From SAR116 cluster bacterium (GTDB lineage Bacteria; Pseudomonadota; Alphaproteobacteria; Puniceispirillales; UBA1172), in contig NZIT01000069.1 in assembly GCA_002691725.1 (NCBI GenBank), positions 9,376-16,449 of the forward strand: a stretch of 7,074 bases of DNA, given 5' to 3'. Made by a program: the position numbers and the translations under genes. The notes below the pieces were generated by a model. It was not told the origin of the DNA and searched no databases. It saw only the letters and a list, made by a program, of their open reading frames with translations. Of this stretch, positions 1-5,898 are shown one piece after another (positions within the stretch are counted from its first letter, which is position 1; the number at the start of each line of letters is the position of its first letter).

Positions 1-527
1 GATAATGTCGTGATCAGTTTTTCATCAGCACAGGCTTCGATCGAATTCCAATCCGCCGAGAAGCCCTTCATCTGGAAATAGCGTTTCAATACCTTGATCA
101 ATCTGGTGCGGTCAAAGTCCACATCCTTGACGAGCAGATCAGCCGCATATTCATCATAACTGACCCGACATTGACGATATCCAGATTTGCCCTCAATTTC
201 TTCGTCAATATTAAACCGGATCATACCATCAAGTGAGATCAGATAACGACCATCAGTGGTTTCTTCAAAGCTCGAAATGCGGCCAGCACAACCAACCGAA
301 TACAATAAAGGGGACATTTCATCTTGTGTGACCCCTGAATTGCTTTGTATCATTCCGATCAGCCGATGCGGCGTTGATAAAGCGTCTGATATCATGCTCA
401 GATAACGCGGCTCAAATATGTTCAATGGCAACCTGCCAGTGGGTAGAAGTAATGCTCCATCCAATGGAAAAATTGGGATGTTAATTGGCAATTCCCCAAT
501 ATCTGGATCAAGTGAATTCCGTTTCAT
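1..527 (-). CDS. LON peptidase substrate-binding domain protein (C-terminus cut off by window edge)
   Basis: About 175 residues are visible. Near the N-terminus is the typical start of the LON substrate-binding (LAN) fold: an IFPLDGALLLP strand at about residues 19-29, then PLNIFEPRY at 34-42. VGCAGRI (78-84) and DGRYLISLDGMIRF (92-105) follow as later beta strands. Family members of this type are about 200-230 aa and have no AAA+ or protease domain, so this is not Lon protease. They are presumed to bind unfolded protein, but their exact role is not established. The ATG at 527 is preceded by GAAGGA at good spacing. It lies 49 nt downstream of the CnoX-like gene on the same strand, with no obvious terminator between, so the two are probably co-transcribed. 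A 13-bp dyad (539-551) overlaps the leader. The end of the protein is outside the window. Confidence 0.9.
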   Translation of the reverse strand, partial: MKRNSLDPDIGELPINIPIFPLDGALLLPTGRLPLNIFEPRYLSMISDALSTPHRLIGMIQSNSGVTQDEMSPLLYSVGCAGRISSFEETTDGRYLISLDGMIRFNIDEEIEGKSGYRQCRVSYDEYAADLLVKDVDFDRTRLIKVLKRYFQMKGFSADWNSIEACADEKLITTL

Positions 528-576
528 GACTTATCCTTCCATTTAAAATGGATGTGTTAGTTTATTTTTAATGTCT

Positions 577-1488
577 TCACGAAAACAGAAGCGAGGATAA
601 TTGTTTACGCCCCTCCTTAACTTCGGGTGCGGTTGCACCCAATGCGGCAAATATTTCAAGCAACTGGAGACGCGCCGCGTCATCATTCCATCCTCTATTT
701 TTTCTTATCATCTCTAATAACGTCGATATGGCATCTTCCGAGGCGCCAGAACCAAATTGAGCAATGGCAAGATCATATCGTTTCTGCATATTCTCTGGGT
801 CACTAACAACAGCTTGTTGCAGAACAGATAACTCACCCGCCTGTTCTGATGCTTTAAGGGCAAACTCAAGTCTCTTAGCAACGTCTTGAACGGCATCGCT
901 TGATGCCAGTGTATCTGGCAGATTATCAAGCATCTCTTTGGCGTTCTCTAAATCATTTAAGCCGATCAGACAACGGAGCAAGCCTGCCACGGCTTTTTCA
1001 TTATTTTCTTCCAGATGAAGCACCGCCTGAAAGGCACCAATGGCAGCACCATAGTCTTTTTCCGCAAACGCCGCCTCAGCTTGTTCGAGATAGCTATCAA
1101 CGCTTTCGCCACCACCTGCATGTGCGGCTAATTGTTGCACCATGTCTCTTAACTCAGATTCGGGCTTCGCGCCGACAAATCCATCAACCGGTTGACCATC
1201 CTGAAAGACATATACCGTCGGCACAGATTGCACCCGAAGCTGGGCGGCAATAGCCTGATTTTCATCAATATTGACTTTAGCTAGTTTGACTTTGCCAGCA
1301 GTCTCATTAACAAGCTTCTCAAGGATCGGCATCAGCTGTTTGCAAGGGCCGCACCAAGGCGCCCAAAAGTCAACAATTACAGGCTGTTGACGTGAGGCTT
1401 CGACAACCTCTGACATGAAGCTATCAGTAGATACGTCAACGCTTGCGCCGCCACCAGAATGAACTGTTGTTTCCTGCAATGAAACCAT
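577..1488 (-). CDS. cnoX: Thioredoxin-TPR co-chaperone, CnoX/YbbN family
   Basis: A 303-aa protein. Residues about 18-122 form a thioredoxin domain, with the full WCGPC site at 45-49 and the cis-proline at P90 (SVPT). Residues about 131-300 are helical and TPR-like, as in E. coli CnoX/YbbN (284 aa). E. coli CnoX has lost one active-site cysteine, whereas the Caulobacter protein keeps WCGPC. This protein is of the second kind and probably has both redox and holdase activity in the cytoplasm. CnoX family members hold unfolding proteins and pass them to GroEL or DnaK. An in-frame TTG at 1506 would add six residues but has no ribosome binding site. The ATG at 1488 has GGAAG just upstream, at rather short spacing, and is preferred. 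The gene lies between a tRNA deacylase and a LON-domain gene, which supports a protein quality-control role. Confidence 0.9.
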   Translation of the reverse strand: MVSLQETTVHSGGGASVDVSTDSFMSEVVEASRQQPVIVDFWAPWCGPCKQLMPILEKLVNETAGKVKLAKVNIDENQAIAAQLRVQSVPTVYVFQDGQPVDGFVGAKPESELRDMVQQLAAHAGGGESVDSYLEQAEAAFAEKDYGAAIGAFQAVLHLEENNEKAVAGLLRCLIGLNDLENAKEMLDNLPDTLASSDAVQDVAKRLEFALKASEQAGELSVLQQAVVSDPENMQKRYDLAIAQFGSGASEDAISTLLEMIRKNRGWNDDAARLQLLEIFAALGATAPEVKEGRKQLSSLLFS

Positions 1489-1553
1489 TGTCTTCCAAAC
1501 TTTCAATACTATTGCCGACGAGAAATTTTATTGTAGCCGGTGTCTTATAAAAA

Positions 1554-1581
1554 AATATAAATTAAATTTCATAAATGACAA
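1554..1581 (-). promoter_or_regulatory. Candidate sigma-70 promoter for the CnoX-like gene
   Basis: Read on the minus strand, TTGTCA (1576-1581) and TATATT (1554-1559) are separated by 16 bp, and each matches five of six consensus bases. Transcription would start near 1547, about 60 nt before the ATG at 1488. A second -10-like TACAAT lies at 1530-1535 but has no good -35. The promoter sits in the AT-rich gap after the deacylase gene, so the CnoX and LON genes may be transcribed independently of it. Confidence 0.5.
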
Positions 1582-1606
1582 GAGAGCCACAACTTTTTAT
1601 TTTGAT

Positions 1607-2134
1607 TTAATTCATTATTTCGGCAAGTGGTAATATGCTGACCTGATGACCAGTAAATTCAAAAAATCGCATCAGATCGTTCACGGATATTGTCACTGTT
1701 TGGTCGTTAATCAAGGGATGAAAATTCGCGAGTTCCATATCGGCTAATGTTTTGTCCAGAAATACGGTGACCATATGTTCAGGATCATTAATAACCGAAA
1801 ATGGCGTCACTGACCCCGGTATCACCCCTAGATATTCCATCAGACGATCTGAGCTGCCGAATGATAACCGATCTGTCCCCATAGCCCCTGCCAGGGCTTT
1901 CAGGTCTATTGGCTGGTCTTCTTCGGCCACAACCAGAAAGTTTTTCTTTTTACGGTCGCGCAAGTATAGATTTTTGGCATGACCACCCATCATATCGCCG
2001 CGATGTTGACGCGAATCCTCAACCGTCCTCAAGGCCGGATGCTGATGCCGGGTAACCGATATATTGAGCGCCTCAAACAGCGTGAAAAGATCATCAGGCG
2101 TGGCTGGATTCTGTCCAGAAAAAGATGATGTCAT
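1607..2134 (-). CDS. YbaK/ProXp-ala-type aminoacyl-tRNA deacylase
   Basis: A 175-aa single-domain protein of the YbaK/EbsC (prolyl-tRNA synthetase-associated) fold. Visible signatures are HQHPALRTVED (30-40), GGHAKNLYLRD (50-60, with the conserved Lys54-Asn55), LSFGSSDRLMEYLGV (90-104), PGSVTPF (106-112), and the late HPL (139-141) before a C-terminal helix. This pattern fits the ProXp-ala/PrdX branch better than YbaK/ProXp-cys. ProXp-ala enzymes hydrolyse Ala-tRNA(Pro) made in error by prolyl-tRNA synthetase. They act in trans and are frequent in Alphaproteobacteria, whose ProRS often lacks the editing domain. The ATG at 2134 is preceded by AGAGG about 10 nt upstream. Substrate choice (Ala, Cys or another amino acid) cannot be fixed from sequence reading alone. 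It is the first gene of the minus-strand group. Confidence 0.92.
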   Translation of the reverse strand: MTSSFSGQNPATPDDLFTLFEALNISVTRHQHPALRTVEDSRQHRGDMMGGHAKNLYLRDRKKKNFLVVAEEDQPIDLKALAGAMGTDRLSFGSSDRLMEYLGVIPGSVTPFSVINDPEHMVTVFLDKTLADMELANFHPLINDQTVTISVNDLMRFFEFTGHQVSILPLAEIMN

Positions 2135-2151
2135 GATACTGATACCTCTTG

Positions 2152-2176
2152 TCTAATGCTGTTTTTCTAATGCTGT
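2152..2176 (-). repeat. 11-bp direct repeat in the leader of the deacylase gene
   Basis: TCTAATGCTGT occurs twice on the plus strand (2152-2162 and 2166-2176), separated by 3 bp. It lies between the predicted transcription start (about 2173) and the ribosome binding site. The same core in inverted form (AGCATT) recurs at 2208-2213. It could be a regulator site or simple slippage; no function is assigned. Confidence 0.6.
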
Positions 2177-2179
2177 CAT

Positions 2180-2208
2180 TTTATAAGCGGTAACGGCTTA
2201 TCCGTCTA
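2180..2208 (-). promoter_or_regulatory. Candidate sigma-70 promoter for the deacylase gene
   Basis: On the minus strand TAGACG (2203-2208, four of six consensus bases) and TATAAA (2180-2185, five of six) are separated by 17 bp. Start would be near 2173, giving a leader of about 40 nt. The arms ATAAGC/GCTTAT form a 6-bp dyad overlapping the -10 and spacer. Confidence 0.45.
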
Positions 2209-2287
2209 GCATTGAGATCATTACCTGCCGCATTTCATACCCCACTCACATTCCTATGCTGATGCCTCTTAACTCCATGGATTCACA

Positions 2288-2340
2288 TATAATTACAAAA
2301 TGCAACGATTGACCACGCCCTAAACGATAGGTCATATAAA
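2288..2340 (+). promoter_or_regulatory. Probable promoter region of the dehydrogenase-aminotransferase operon
   Basis: Two alternatives are visible and neither is complete. A perfect TATAAT lies at 2288-2293 without a recognisable -35. TTGACC (2309-2314) and TATAAA (2335-2340) make good boxes, but with a 20-bp spacer, which is longer than usual. An 8-codon open frame (2342-2368) starts just after the second -10 and ends 4 nt before the dehydrogenase ATG; it may be accidental. Confidence 0.3.
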
Positions 2341-2372
2341 TATGAAAACCCGTTATTTCAGGCTTTAACTAT

Positions 2373-3404
2373 ATGATTACGGATATACATATCACCCGCA
2401 ATGTAGCGCTTATCGGTGCTGGATTATGGGGCCGACATATCGCCCGCAATTTGGCTGGTCTTGGCGCCTTAAAGGGGATTTGCGACCACTCACATGAGCA
2501 GGCGGCGCAAATTGCCGCCAGCTCCGGGGAGGCCTATTCCGGGGATACCTATCCTGTTGCCGTGTTGTCGCTAGATGATATTCTTGCTGATCCTGATATT
2601 GCCGGCGTCGCCATAGCTACTCCGGCACCTAGTCATCATGATATTGCCATCAAAGCCTTAGCCGCAGGCAAGCATATCTATGTTGAAAAACCGCTCGCCT
2701 TATCACTAGCGGAAGCGACAGCGATTGCTGATGCCGCCAGCGCGGCTGGAAAGCACGTCATGCTAGGCCATTTGTTGCGCTATCATGCCGCCTTTATCGC
2801 GCTTGATGCGGCGGTAGCGGCTGGGCAGATTGGGGCGCTTACGCATATCCGCGCGAGCCGCTTAGCGCCCGGCCGTATTCGCGCAACAGAATCAGCACTC
2901 TATGATCTCTGCCCCCATGATTTAGCCATGATCCATCGCTTGATGCGCGGGGCAGAGCCGACGCATATCTCATGCCAAATGATATGTCATATTACCCCTG
3001 GGGTGGATGATATTGTCACTGCTGATATGGGATTTGCCAATGGCGTCAGCGCGAGCATTCAAGCCAATTGGATGAACCCGGTTAAAGTCCATAATCTCAC
3101 TGTGATTGGTGATGAGGCGGCGCTCGTCTTTGATGATACGAAACCGTGGGAGGCAAAATTAACGCGCTATCCGATGCGGATTATTCGTCACGATAGCGCC
3201 CCTGATCTGGAACGTGGAGAGGCTGTGCCTATCCCGATCACCGCATCAGAGCCATTAAAAGATGAAATGCGCGCCTTTTTGACCATGATCGAAACAAACA
3301 CGCCACCACCTTCTGATATTGCCGAAGCTCTCTATGTTCAGCGCCTGCTTGAGCGGATGGAAAACAGCACCGCGCAACACCTAAGCCGTTTTAAGGAAAG
3401 TTAG
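2373..3404 (+). CDS. Gfo/Idh/MocA family NAD(P)-dependent oxidoreductase, probable nucleotide-sugar 3-dehydrogenase
   Basis: A 343-aa protein of normal family length. The N-terminal Rossmann fold has its dinucleotide loop GAGLWG at 15-20, then IATPAPSHHD (81-90) and the family EKP motif (E105-K106-P107), whose lysine is catalytic. The C-terminal alpha/beta domain contains YDLCPHDLAMI (177-187) with the conserved His182, as in the WlbA/WbpB group that oxidises UDP-GlcNAcA at C3. The partner gene 22 nt downstream is a WbpE/WlbC-like aminotransferase, the enzyme expected to act on the 3-keto product. That makes a sugar-nucleotide substrate likely, but the exact sugar is inferred. The start is forced by the Rossmann strand beginning at about residue 10. 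Its ribosome binding site is poor (AGG 11 nt upstream), so the gene may be weakly translated. The cytoplasmic product probably feeds a surface polysaccharide or glycan. Confidence 0.88.
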   Translation: MITDIHITRNVALIGAGLWGRHIARNLAGLGALKGICDHSHEQAAQIAASSGEAYSGDTYPVAVLSLDDILADPDIAGVAIATPAPSHHDIAIKALAAGKHIYVEKPLALSLAEATAIADAASAAGKHVMLGHLLRYHAAFIALDAAVAAGQIGALTHIRASRLAPGRIRATESALYDLCPHDLAMIHRLMRGAEPTHISCQMICHITPGVDDIVTADMGFANGVSASIQANWMNPVKVHNLTVIGDEAALVFDDTKPWEAKLTRYPMRIIRHDSAPDLERGEAVPIPITASEPLKDEMRAFLTMIETNTPPPSDIAEALYVQRLLERMENSTAQHLSRFKES

Positions 3405-3426
3405 ACCCTAAAAGAAAGGCCCATTC

Positions 3427-4599
3427 ATGTCTTATTCACAAGATAATATGATCCCATTTATTGATCTAGCGGCACAACAAGCGCCTATCCGATCTGATAT
3501 TGATAAGGCTATTCAGGCTGTTCTTGATCATGGCCGATATATTATGGGGCCAGAAATTGAACAGTTAGAGTACAAACTAGCCGAGTTTACAGGATCAAAA
3601 CATGTTGTCAGCACATCAAGCGGAACCGATGCGTTGCTGTTATGTCTGATGGCATTAGGGCTTAAACCCGGCGACGGCGTCATTGTTCCCAGCTTTAGCT
3701 TTGCCGCCAGTGCTGAGGTGATGCCGTGCTTGGGAGCTATCCCTGTTTTTGGTGATGTTGATCGCCATAGTTTCACGCTTGATCCAACTCGGCTTGCTGA
3801 TGCGAAAGCGAGCGCTGATGCGCTGGGGGTTAATGTTGTTGGCATTATTCCTGTGGGGCTATTTGGGCAGCCTGCCAATATGCCCGCCATTCAGGATTTC
3901 GCCAATGCTCATGGATTATGGGTGCTTGATGATGCGGCACAATCGCTAGGCGCAACTCAGCAAAATCGGCAGGTTGGGCAATTGGCAAAGGCTACCGCCA
4001 CCAGCTTTTTCCCGGCAAAGCCATTAGGGTGCTATGGCGATGGTGGGGCTTTATTTACCGATGATGATGGCCTGGCCGAGATCGCTAAATCGGCGCGTGT
4101 TCACGGCATGGGGAAAAACCGCTATGATTATGAGCGGATTGGCATGACGGCGCGATTGGATACGATCCAGGCCGCTGTTTTGCTGGAAAAATTGAAGATA
4201 TTCCCCGATGAGCTGGCGCGAAGGCAATCTCGCGCTGACCGATATAACGCCGCGCTCAAAGATATCGTTATCCCCCAATATCTAGCCAGTGATACGACAT
4301 CAAGCTGGGCGCAATATTGCTTTCTGCTGCCGCAACATGTCGACAGGGATATGGTGCAAAAGCGGCTGATGGAAAAAGGCATTCCTTCGGTTGTTTATTA
4401 TAAAATGGGAATACATGAACACGCGCCATATGCCGCCTATCCTCTCGCCAAAGCGGCTGATGGAAAAAATGATCGCTTGCCCGTGACCGCTGAGCTATGT
4501 CAGCGGATTTTGTCACTGCCATTTCATGCCTGGCTCGATGATGTGACGCAGGATTATATCACCGATCATGTTGCCGCCATCATGGATGATCTGGCCTGA
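3427..4599 (+). CDS. DegT/DnrJ/EryC1 PLP-dependent aminotransferase, WbpE/WlbC-like
   Basis: A 390-aa fold-type I PLP enzyme of full length. Visible family motifs are IPFIDLAAQQ (9-18), HGRYIMGPEI (35-44), the phosphate-binding SGTDA (65-69), DDAAQS (168-173, with the Asp that contacts the PLP ring nitrogen), and the Schiff-base lysine K198 in TSFFPAKPLGCYGDGGA (192-208). RIGMTARLDTIQAA (237-250) and GIPSVVYYKMGIHEH (318-332) follow. These stretches match the WbpE/WlbC group as I remember it; those enzymes transaminate the 3-keto group of UDP-2-acetamido-2-deoxy-3-oxo-glucuronate using glutamate. The ATG at 3427 has AGAAAGG 7 nt upstream. ATG 3448 would give the MIPF start common in homologues but has no clear ribosome binding site. 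It forms an operon with the dehydrogenase before it. No terminator with a T-run directly follows. Confidence 0.92.
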   Translation: MSYSQDNMIPFIDLAAQQAPIRSDIDKAIQAVLDHGRYIMGPEIEQLEYKLAEFTGSKHVVSTSSGTDALLLCLMALGLKPGDGVIVPSFSFAASAEVMPCLGAIPVFGDVDRHSFTLDPTRLADAKASADALGVNVVGIIPVGLFGQPANMPAIQDFANAHGLWVLDDAAQSLGATQQNRQVGQLAKATATSFFPAKPLGCYGDGGALFTDDDGLAEIAKSARVHGMGKNRYDYERIGMTARLDTIQAAVLLEKLKIFPDELARRQSRADRYNAALKDIVIPQYLASDTTSSWAQYCFLLPQHVDRDMVQKRLMEKGIPSVVYYKMGIHEHAPYAAYPLAKAADGKNDRLPVTAELCQRILSLPFHAWLDDVTQDYITDHVAAIMDDLA

Positions 4600-4657
4600 T
4601 CCTCGCCAGTCACTCGCCAGTCACTCGCCAGTCACTCGCCAGTCAGGATCACAGGCC
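4593..4657 (+). repeat. Imperfect inverted repeat enclosing a tandem array, at the 3' end of the aminotransferase gene
   Basis: The left arm GGCCTGATCCT (4593-4603) contains the aminotransferase stop codon. The right arm AGGATCACAGGCC (4645-4657) is its reverse complement apart from a 2-base insertion. Together they could fold a long hairpin whose loop is the array of 11-bp repeats. No T-run follows, so it is not a classic terminator. It might protect or process the mRNA 3' end, or be a mobile or expanding repeat. Confidence 0.6.
4602..4645 (+). repeat. Four perfect tandem copies of an 11-bp unit
   Basis: CTCGCCAGTCA occurs at 4602-4612, 4613-4623, 4624-4634 and 4635-4645 without any mismatch, starting 2 bp after the aminotransferase stop codon. 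Perfect copies suggest recent expansion by slippage and a copy number that may vary between strains. The unit length is not a multiple of three and the array is outside the gene. Confidence 0.95.
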
Positions 4658-4726
4658 ATTAAAGCATCCCTTCCGGGGAGCAGTTATTTATGGACACGTT
4701 GCGGTCTGGTTCTGGTTGGATGTGGC

Positions 4727-4749
4727 GGCGGTGCTGAAAATACACCGCC
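4727..4749 (+). other. GC-rich hairpin downstream of the sugar operon
   Basis: Arms GGCGGTG (4727-4733) and CACCGCC (4743-4749) are perfect complements around a 9-nt loop. It lies between the convergent ends of the aminotransferase operon and the small minus-strand gene. No T-run follows on either strand, so it may be a weak or factor-assisted terminator or an mRNA 3' stabiliser. Confidence 0.4.
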
Positions 4750-4793
4750 CCATTAGTAAACCTGCGGCTGCCGTTTTTGGCTCTTTTTTTGAG

Positions 4794-4931
4794 CTAGAAG
4801 CTCTTTGAGACCTGCCTGAACTCTGGCCGGGGGCTGGTTTTGCGCTTTTGCTTTCGCTGCCGCTTGACTTTGCGATAATCCTCACGTAGTAACGTAGAAA
4901 TTGTGTTGTTAGGTGCTTGATGTGAACGCAT
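4794..4931 (-). CDS. Small, very basic protein of unknown function (45 aa), possibly frameshifted
   Basis: I do not recognise this gene. The ATG at 4931 has a textbook AGGAG (4938-4942) six bases upstream, and a perfect TATAAT (minus strand, 5015-5020) lies about 85 nt upstream. The N-terminal half (APNNTISTLLREDYRKVKRQ at 6-25) reads like a real protein. After about residue 23 the frame becomes Lys/Arg/Ser-rich and ends at 4794. The -1 frame from about 4866 continues for 37 codons to a TAA at 4753-4755. That stretch looks more protein-like, with a helix VQAGLKELLAQKKSQKRQPQ. The gene may therefore be a frameshifted ancestor of about 60 aa, or the intact 45-aa product may be genuine. No signal peptide or membrane segment is seen. 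The high positive charge would fit binding to RNA, DNA or ribosomes, but this is only a guess. Confidence 0.5.
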   Translation of the reverse strand: MRSHQAPNNTISTLLREDYRKVKRQRKQKRKTSPRPEFRQVSKSF

Positions 4932-5014
4932 TCCAGTCTCCTGAAACGATGCTATTTTTGGAAGCGTATGTTCCCAAAAGTGGCGTTCTTAGGGCTAGCT
5001 GGGGAAAATTTAGC

Positions 5015-5024
5015 ATTATATATC
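5015..5024. promoter_or_regulatory. AT-rich -10 block shared by tRNA-Gly (plus) and the small gene (minus)
   Basis: The block reads TATATA on the plus strand (5017-5022), about 27 bp before the tRNA. On the minus strand it reads a perfect TATAAT (5015-5020) directed at the small gene ending at 4794. No convincing -35 box is seen for either direction. Confidence 0.3.
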
Positions 5025-5048
5025 AATGGCTTAACACATGGTGCGGAT

Positions 5049-5123
5049 GCGGGTGTAGCTCAGGGGTAGAGCATTACCTTGCCAAGGTAAGGGTCGTGAG
5101 TTCGAATCTCATCACCCGCTCCA
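5049..5123 (+). tRNA. tRNA-Gly (anticodon GCC)
   Basis: All four arms fold. The acceptor GCGGGTG (5049-5055) pairs perfectly with CACCCGC (5113-5119). The D arm is GCTC/GAGC (5058-5061 with 5069-5072). The anticodon stem TTACC/GGTAA encloses loop TTGCCAA, with anticodon GCC at 5081-5083. The T stem GTGAG/CTCAT encloses TTCGAAT. The discriminator base is T5120, and CCA is encoded in the DNA (5121-5123). It reads glycine codons GGC and GGT. It stands alone, with no other tRNA beside it and no clear T-run terminator after it; a repeat array begins 13 bp downstream. Confidence 0.98.
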
Positions 5124-5135
5124 ATTTCCAAGTTT

Positions 5136-5225
5136 CAAGGCTCCACGTATCAAGGCTCAAGGTATCAAGGCTCCTTGCATCAAGGCTCCACGTATCAAGG
5201 CTCCACGTATCAAAGCTCAAGAGAC
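5136..5225 (+). repeat. Tandem array of six 15-bp units directly after the tRNA
   Basis: The unit is CAAGGCTCCACGTAT. Copies start at 5136, 5151, 5166, 5181, 5196 and 5211. Copies 1, 4 and 5 are identical; 2 and 3 differ at a few bases; 6 is degraded. Weaker similarity continues on both sides (5121-5135 and 5226 onward). Copy 3 contains the self-complementary CAAGG-CT-CCTTG. Because the period is a multiple of three, both strands show pentapeptide-repeat reading frames, but those frames also run through the tRNA and are not genes. Confidence 0.92.
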
Positions 5226-5366
5226 CAAGTTTGCTTTCCCCAAATACGGCAGCACATAAAAAGTGTAATGCCAACTCAGCCAGTGAGGGGCTAGTTCATA
5301 TCAAAACCGCGCTTGAAAGGCCGAGTTTATGAGTCTGGGGTCAACCATCTTGTTTGGCGCTCTAAA

Positions 5367-5858
5367 TTAAATCGTATTCTCGGCATGATTGAGGTGCGTT
5401 AATCTCAAATCCTCAAACAAATTTTCTTCATAAGAAGACAATGGCCTCTTCATGTTTTCTGGAATTGAAGTTGCTGTCGGAGAAGTAGCTGCCGAAGAAG
5501 TAGCTGTGGGAGAAGGCGCAGTATGCTTTTTCCCAAACCTGAACATTTCCACCATAATTGGGACTAAGTCCATTCCCTTCGAAGTCAAAGAATAAATTTT
5601 ACGTTGTGAATGCGTTGGGTCGTCAGATGTACACAGCAATTCAAGGTCGCACATTCGTTTTAACCGTTTTGCCAAAGTGGCAGAAGAAATATTTTCATTA
5701 TTGTTAATCAAAATCGAATTAAAGCTTCTTCGGTTATGAATAACAATATCGCGAAGAACAAGTACTGACCAATGGTCTGCAATCACCTCTGCAGCAAAGG
5801 AAATTGGACAATGGCTTTTGGCCTTGGATGTTATGTTTAATTTTATAATTTGATTCAT
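5367..5858 (-). CDS. HxlR-family winged-helix transcriptional regulator
   Basis: A 163-aa protein. Residues about 14-112 form the HxlR winged helix: the conserved cysteine in HCPISFA (C17), the DHWSVLVLRDI helix (28-38), NRRSFNSIL (42-50), the recognition helix ISSATLAKRLKRM (57-69), and the wing ending RKIYSLTSKGMDLVPI (86-101). HxlR proteins bind palindromic DNA as dimers, and many use this N-terminal cysteine to sense quinones, aldehydes or oxidants. The tail (113-163) is longer than usual and begins with a Pro/Thr/Ser/Ala pentapeptide repeat (116-130). The ATG at 5858 has a weak GAGAG upstream. The gene is divergent from a secreted protein and an RND-type exporter, with three dyads between, so it probably represses itself and those genes. 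The regulated genes and the signal are inferred. Confidence 0.9.
   Translation of the reverse strand: MNQIIKLNITSKAKSHCPISFAAEVIADHWSVLVLRDIVIHNRRSFNSILINNNENISSATLAKRLKRMCDLELLCTSDDPTHSQRKIYSLTSKGMDLVPIMVEMFRFGKKHTAPSPTATSSAATSPTATSIPENMKRPLSSYEENLFEDLRLTHLNHAENTI
5470..5514 (-). repeat. Three 15-bp repeats inside the regulator gene
   Basis: Units GTTGCTGTCGGAGAA, GTAGCTGCCGAAGAA and GTAGCTGTGGGAGAA (plus strand, starting at 5470, 5485 and 5500) encode SPTAT, SSAAT and SPTAT at residues 116-130. They form a flexible linker between the winged helix and a C-terminal acidic helix. Confidence 0.85.
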
Positions 5859-5898
5859 AGTTTTTCTCTCAAACGAAAATTGACAATAACGAGGTTGG

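Noticed and set aside
900..1253. 117-codon plus-strand frame inside the CnoX-like gene
   Set aside because: It is antisense to a clear thioredoxin-TPR protein, with no family features and no start signal.
4568..4756. 62-codon plus-strand frame overlapping the end of the aminotransferase gene
   Set aside because: The frame crosses the 11-bp repeats and has no ribosome binding site. Only its last codons (lipobox-like) are of interest and are reported separately.
4774..4803. Terminator made of GAGCT-AGA-AGCTC near the T-runs
   Set aside because: The stem is only 5 bp with a 3-nt loop, and the T-run precedes it on the plus strand. On the minus strand it lies inside the coding end of the small gene.
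4688..4885. 65-codon minus-strand frame rich in Ser, Lys and Ala
   Set aside because: Its GTG start at 4885 lies inside the small gene that begins at the much better ATG 4931, in a different frame, and it has no ribosome binding site of its own.
5136..5225. CRISPR array
   Set aside because: The units are only 15 bp, directly tandem and without unique spacers; no cas gene is present.
5074..5274. 66-codon minus-strand frame with SLDTW repeats
   Set aside because: It is the antisense of the same repeat array and ends in the antisense of the tRNA, a common false gene call.
4913..5332. 139-codon open frame with VSRLH-type pentapeptide repeats on the plus strand
   Set aside because: It runs straight through tRNA-Gly and the 15-bp repeat array. 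The protein repeats are a product of the 15-bp period, and there is no ribosome binding site.
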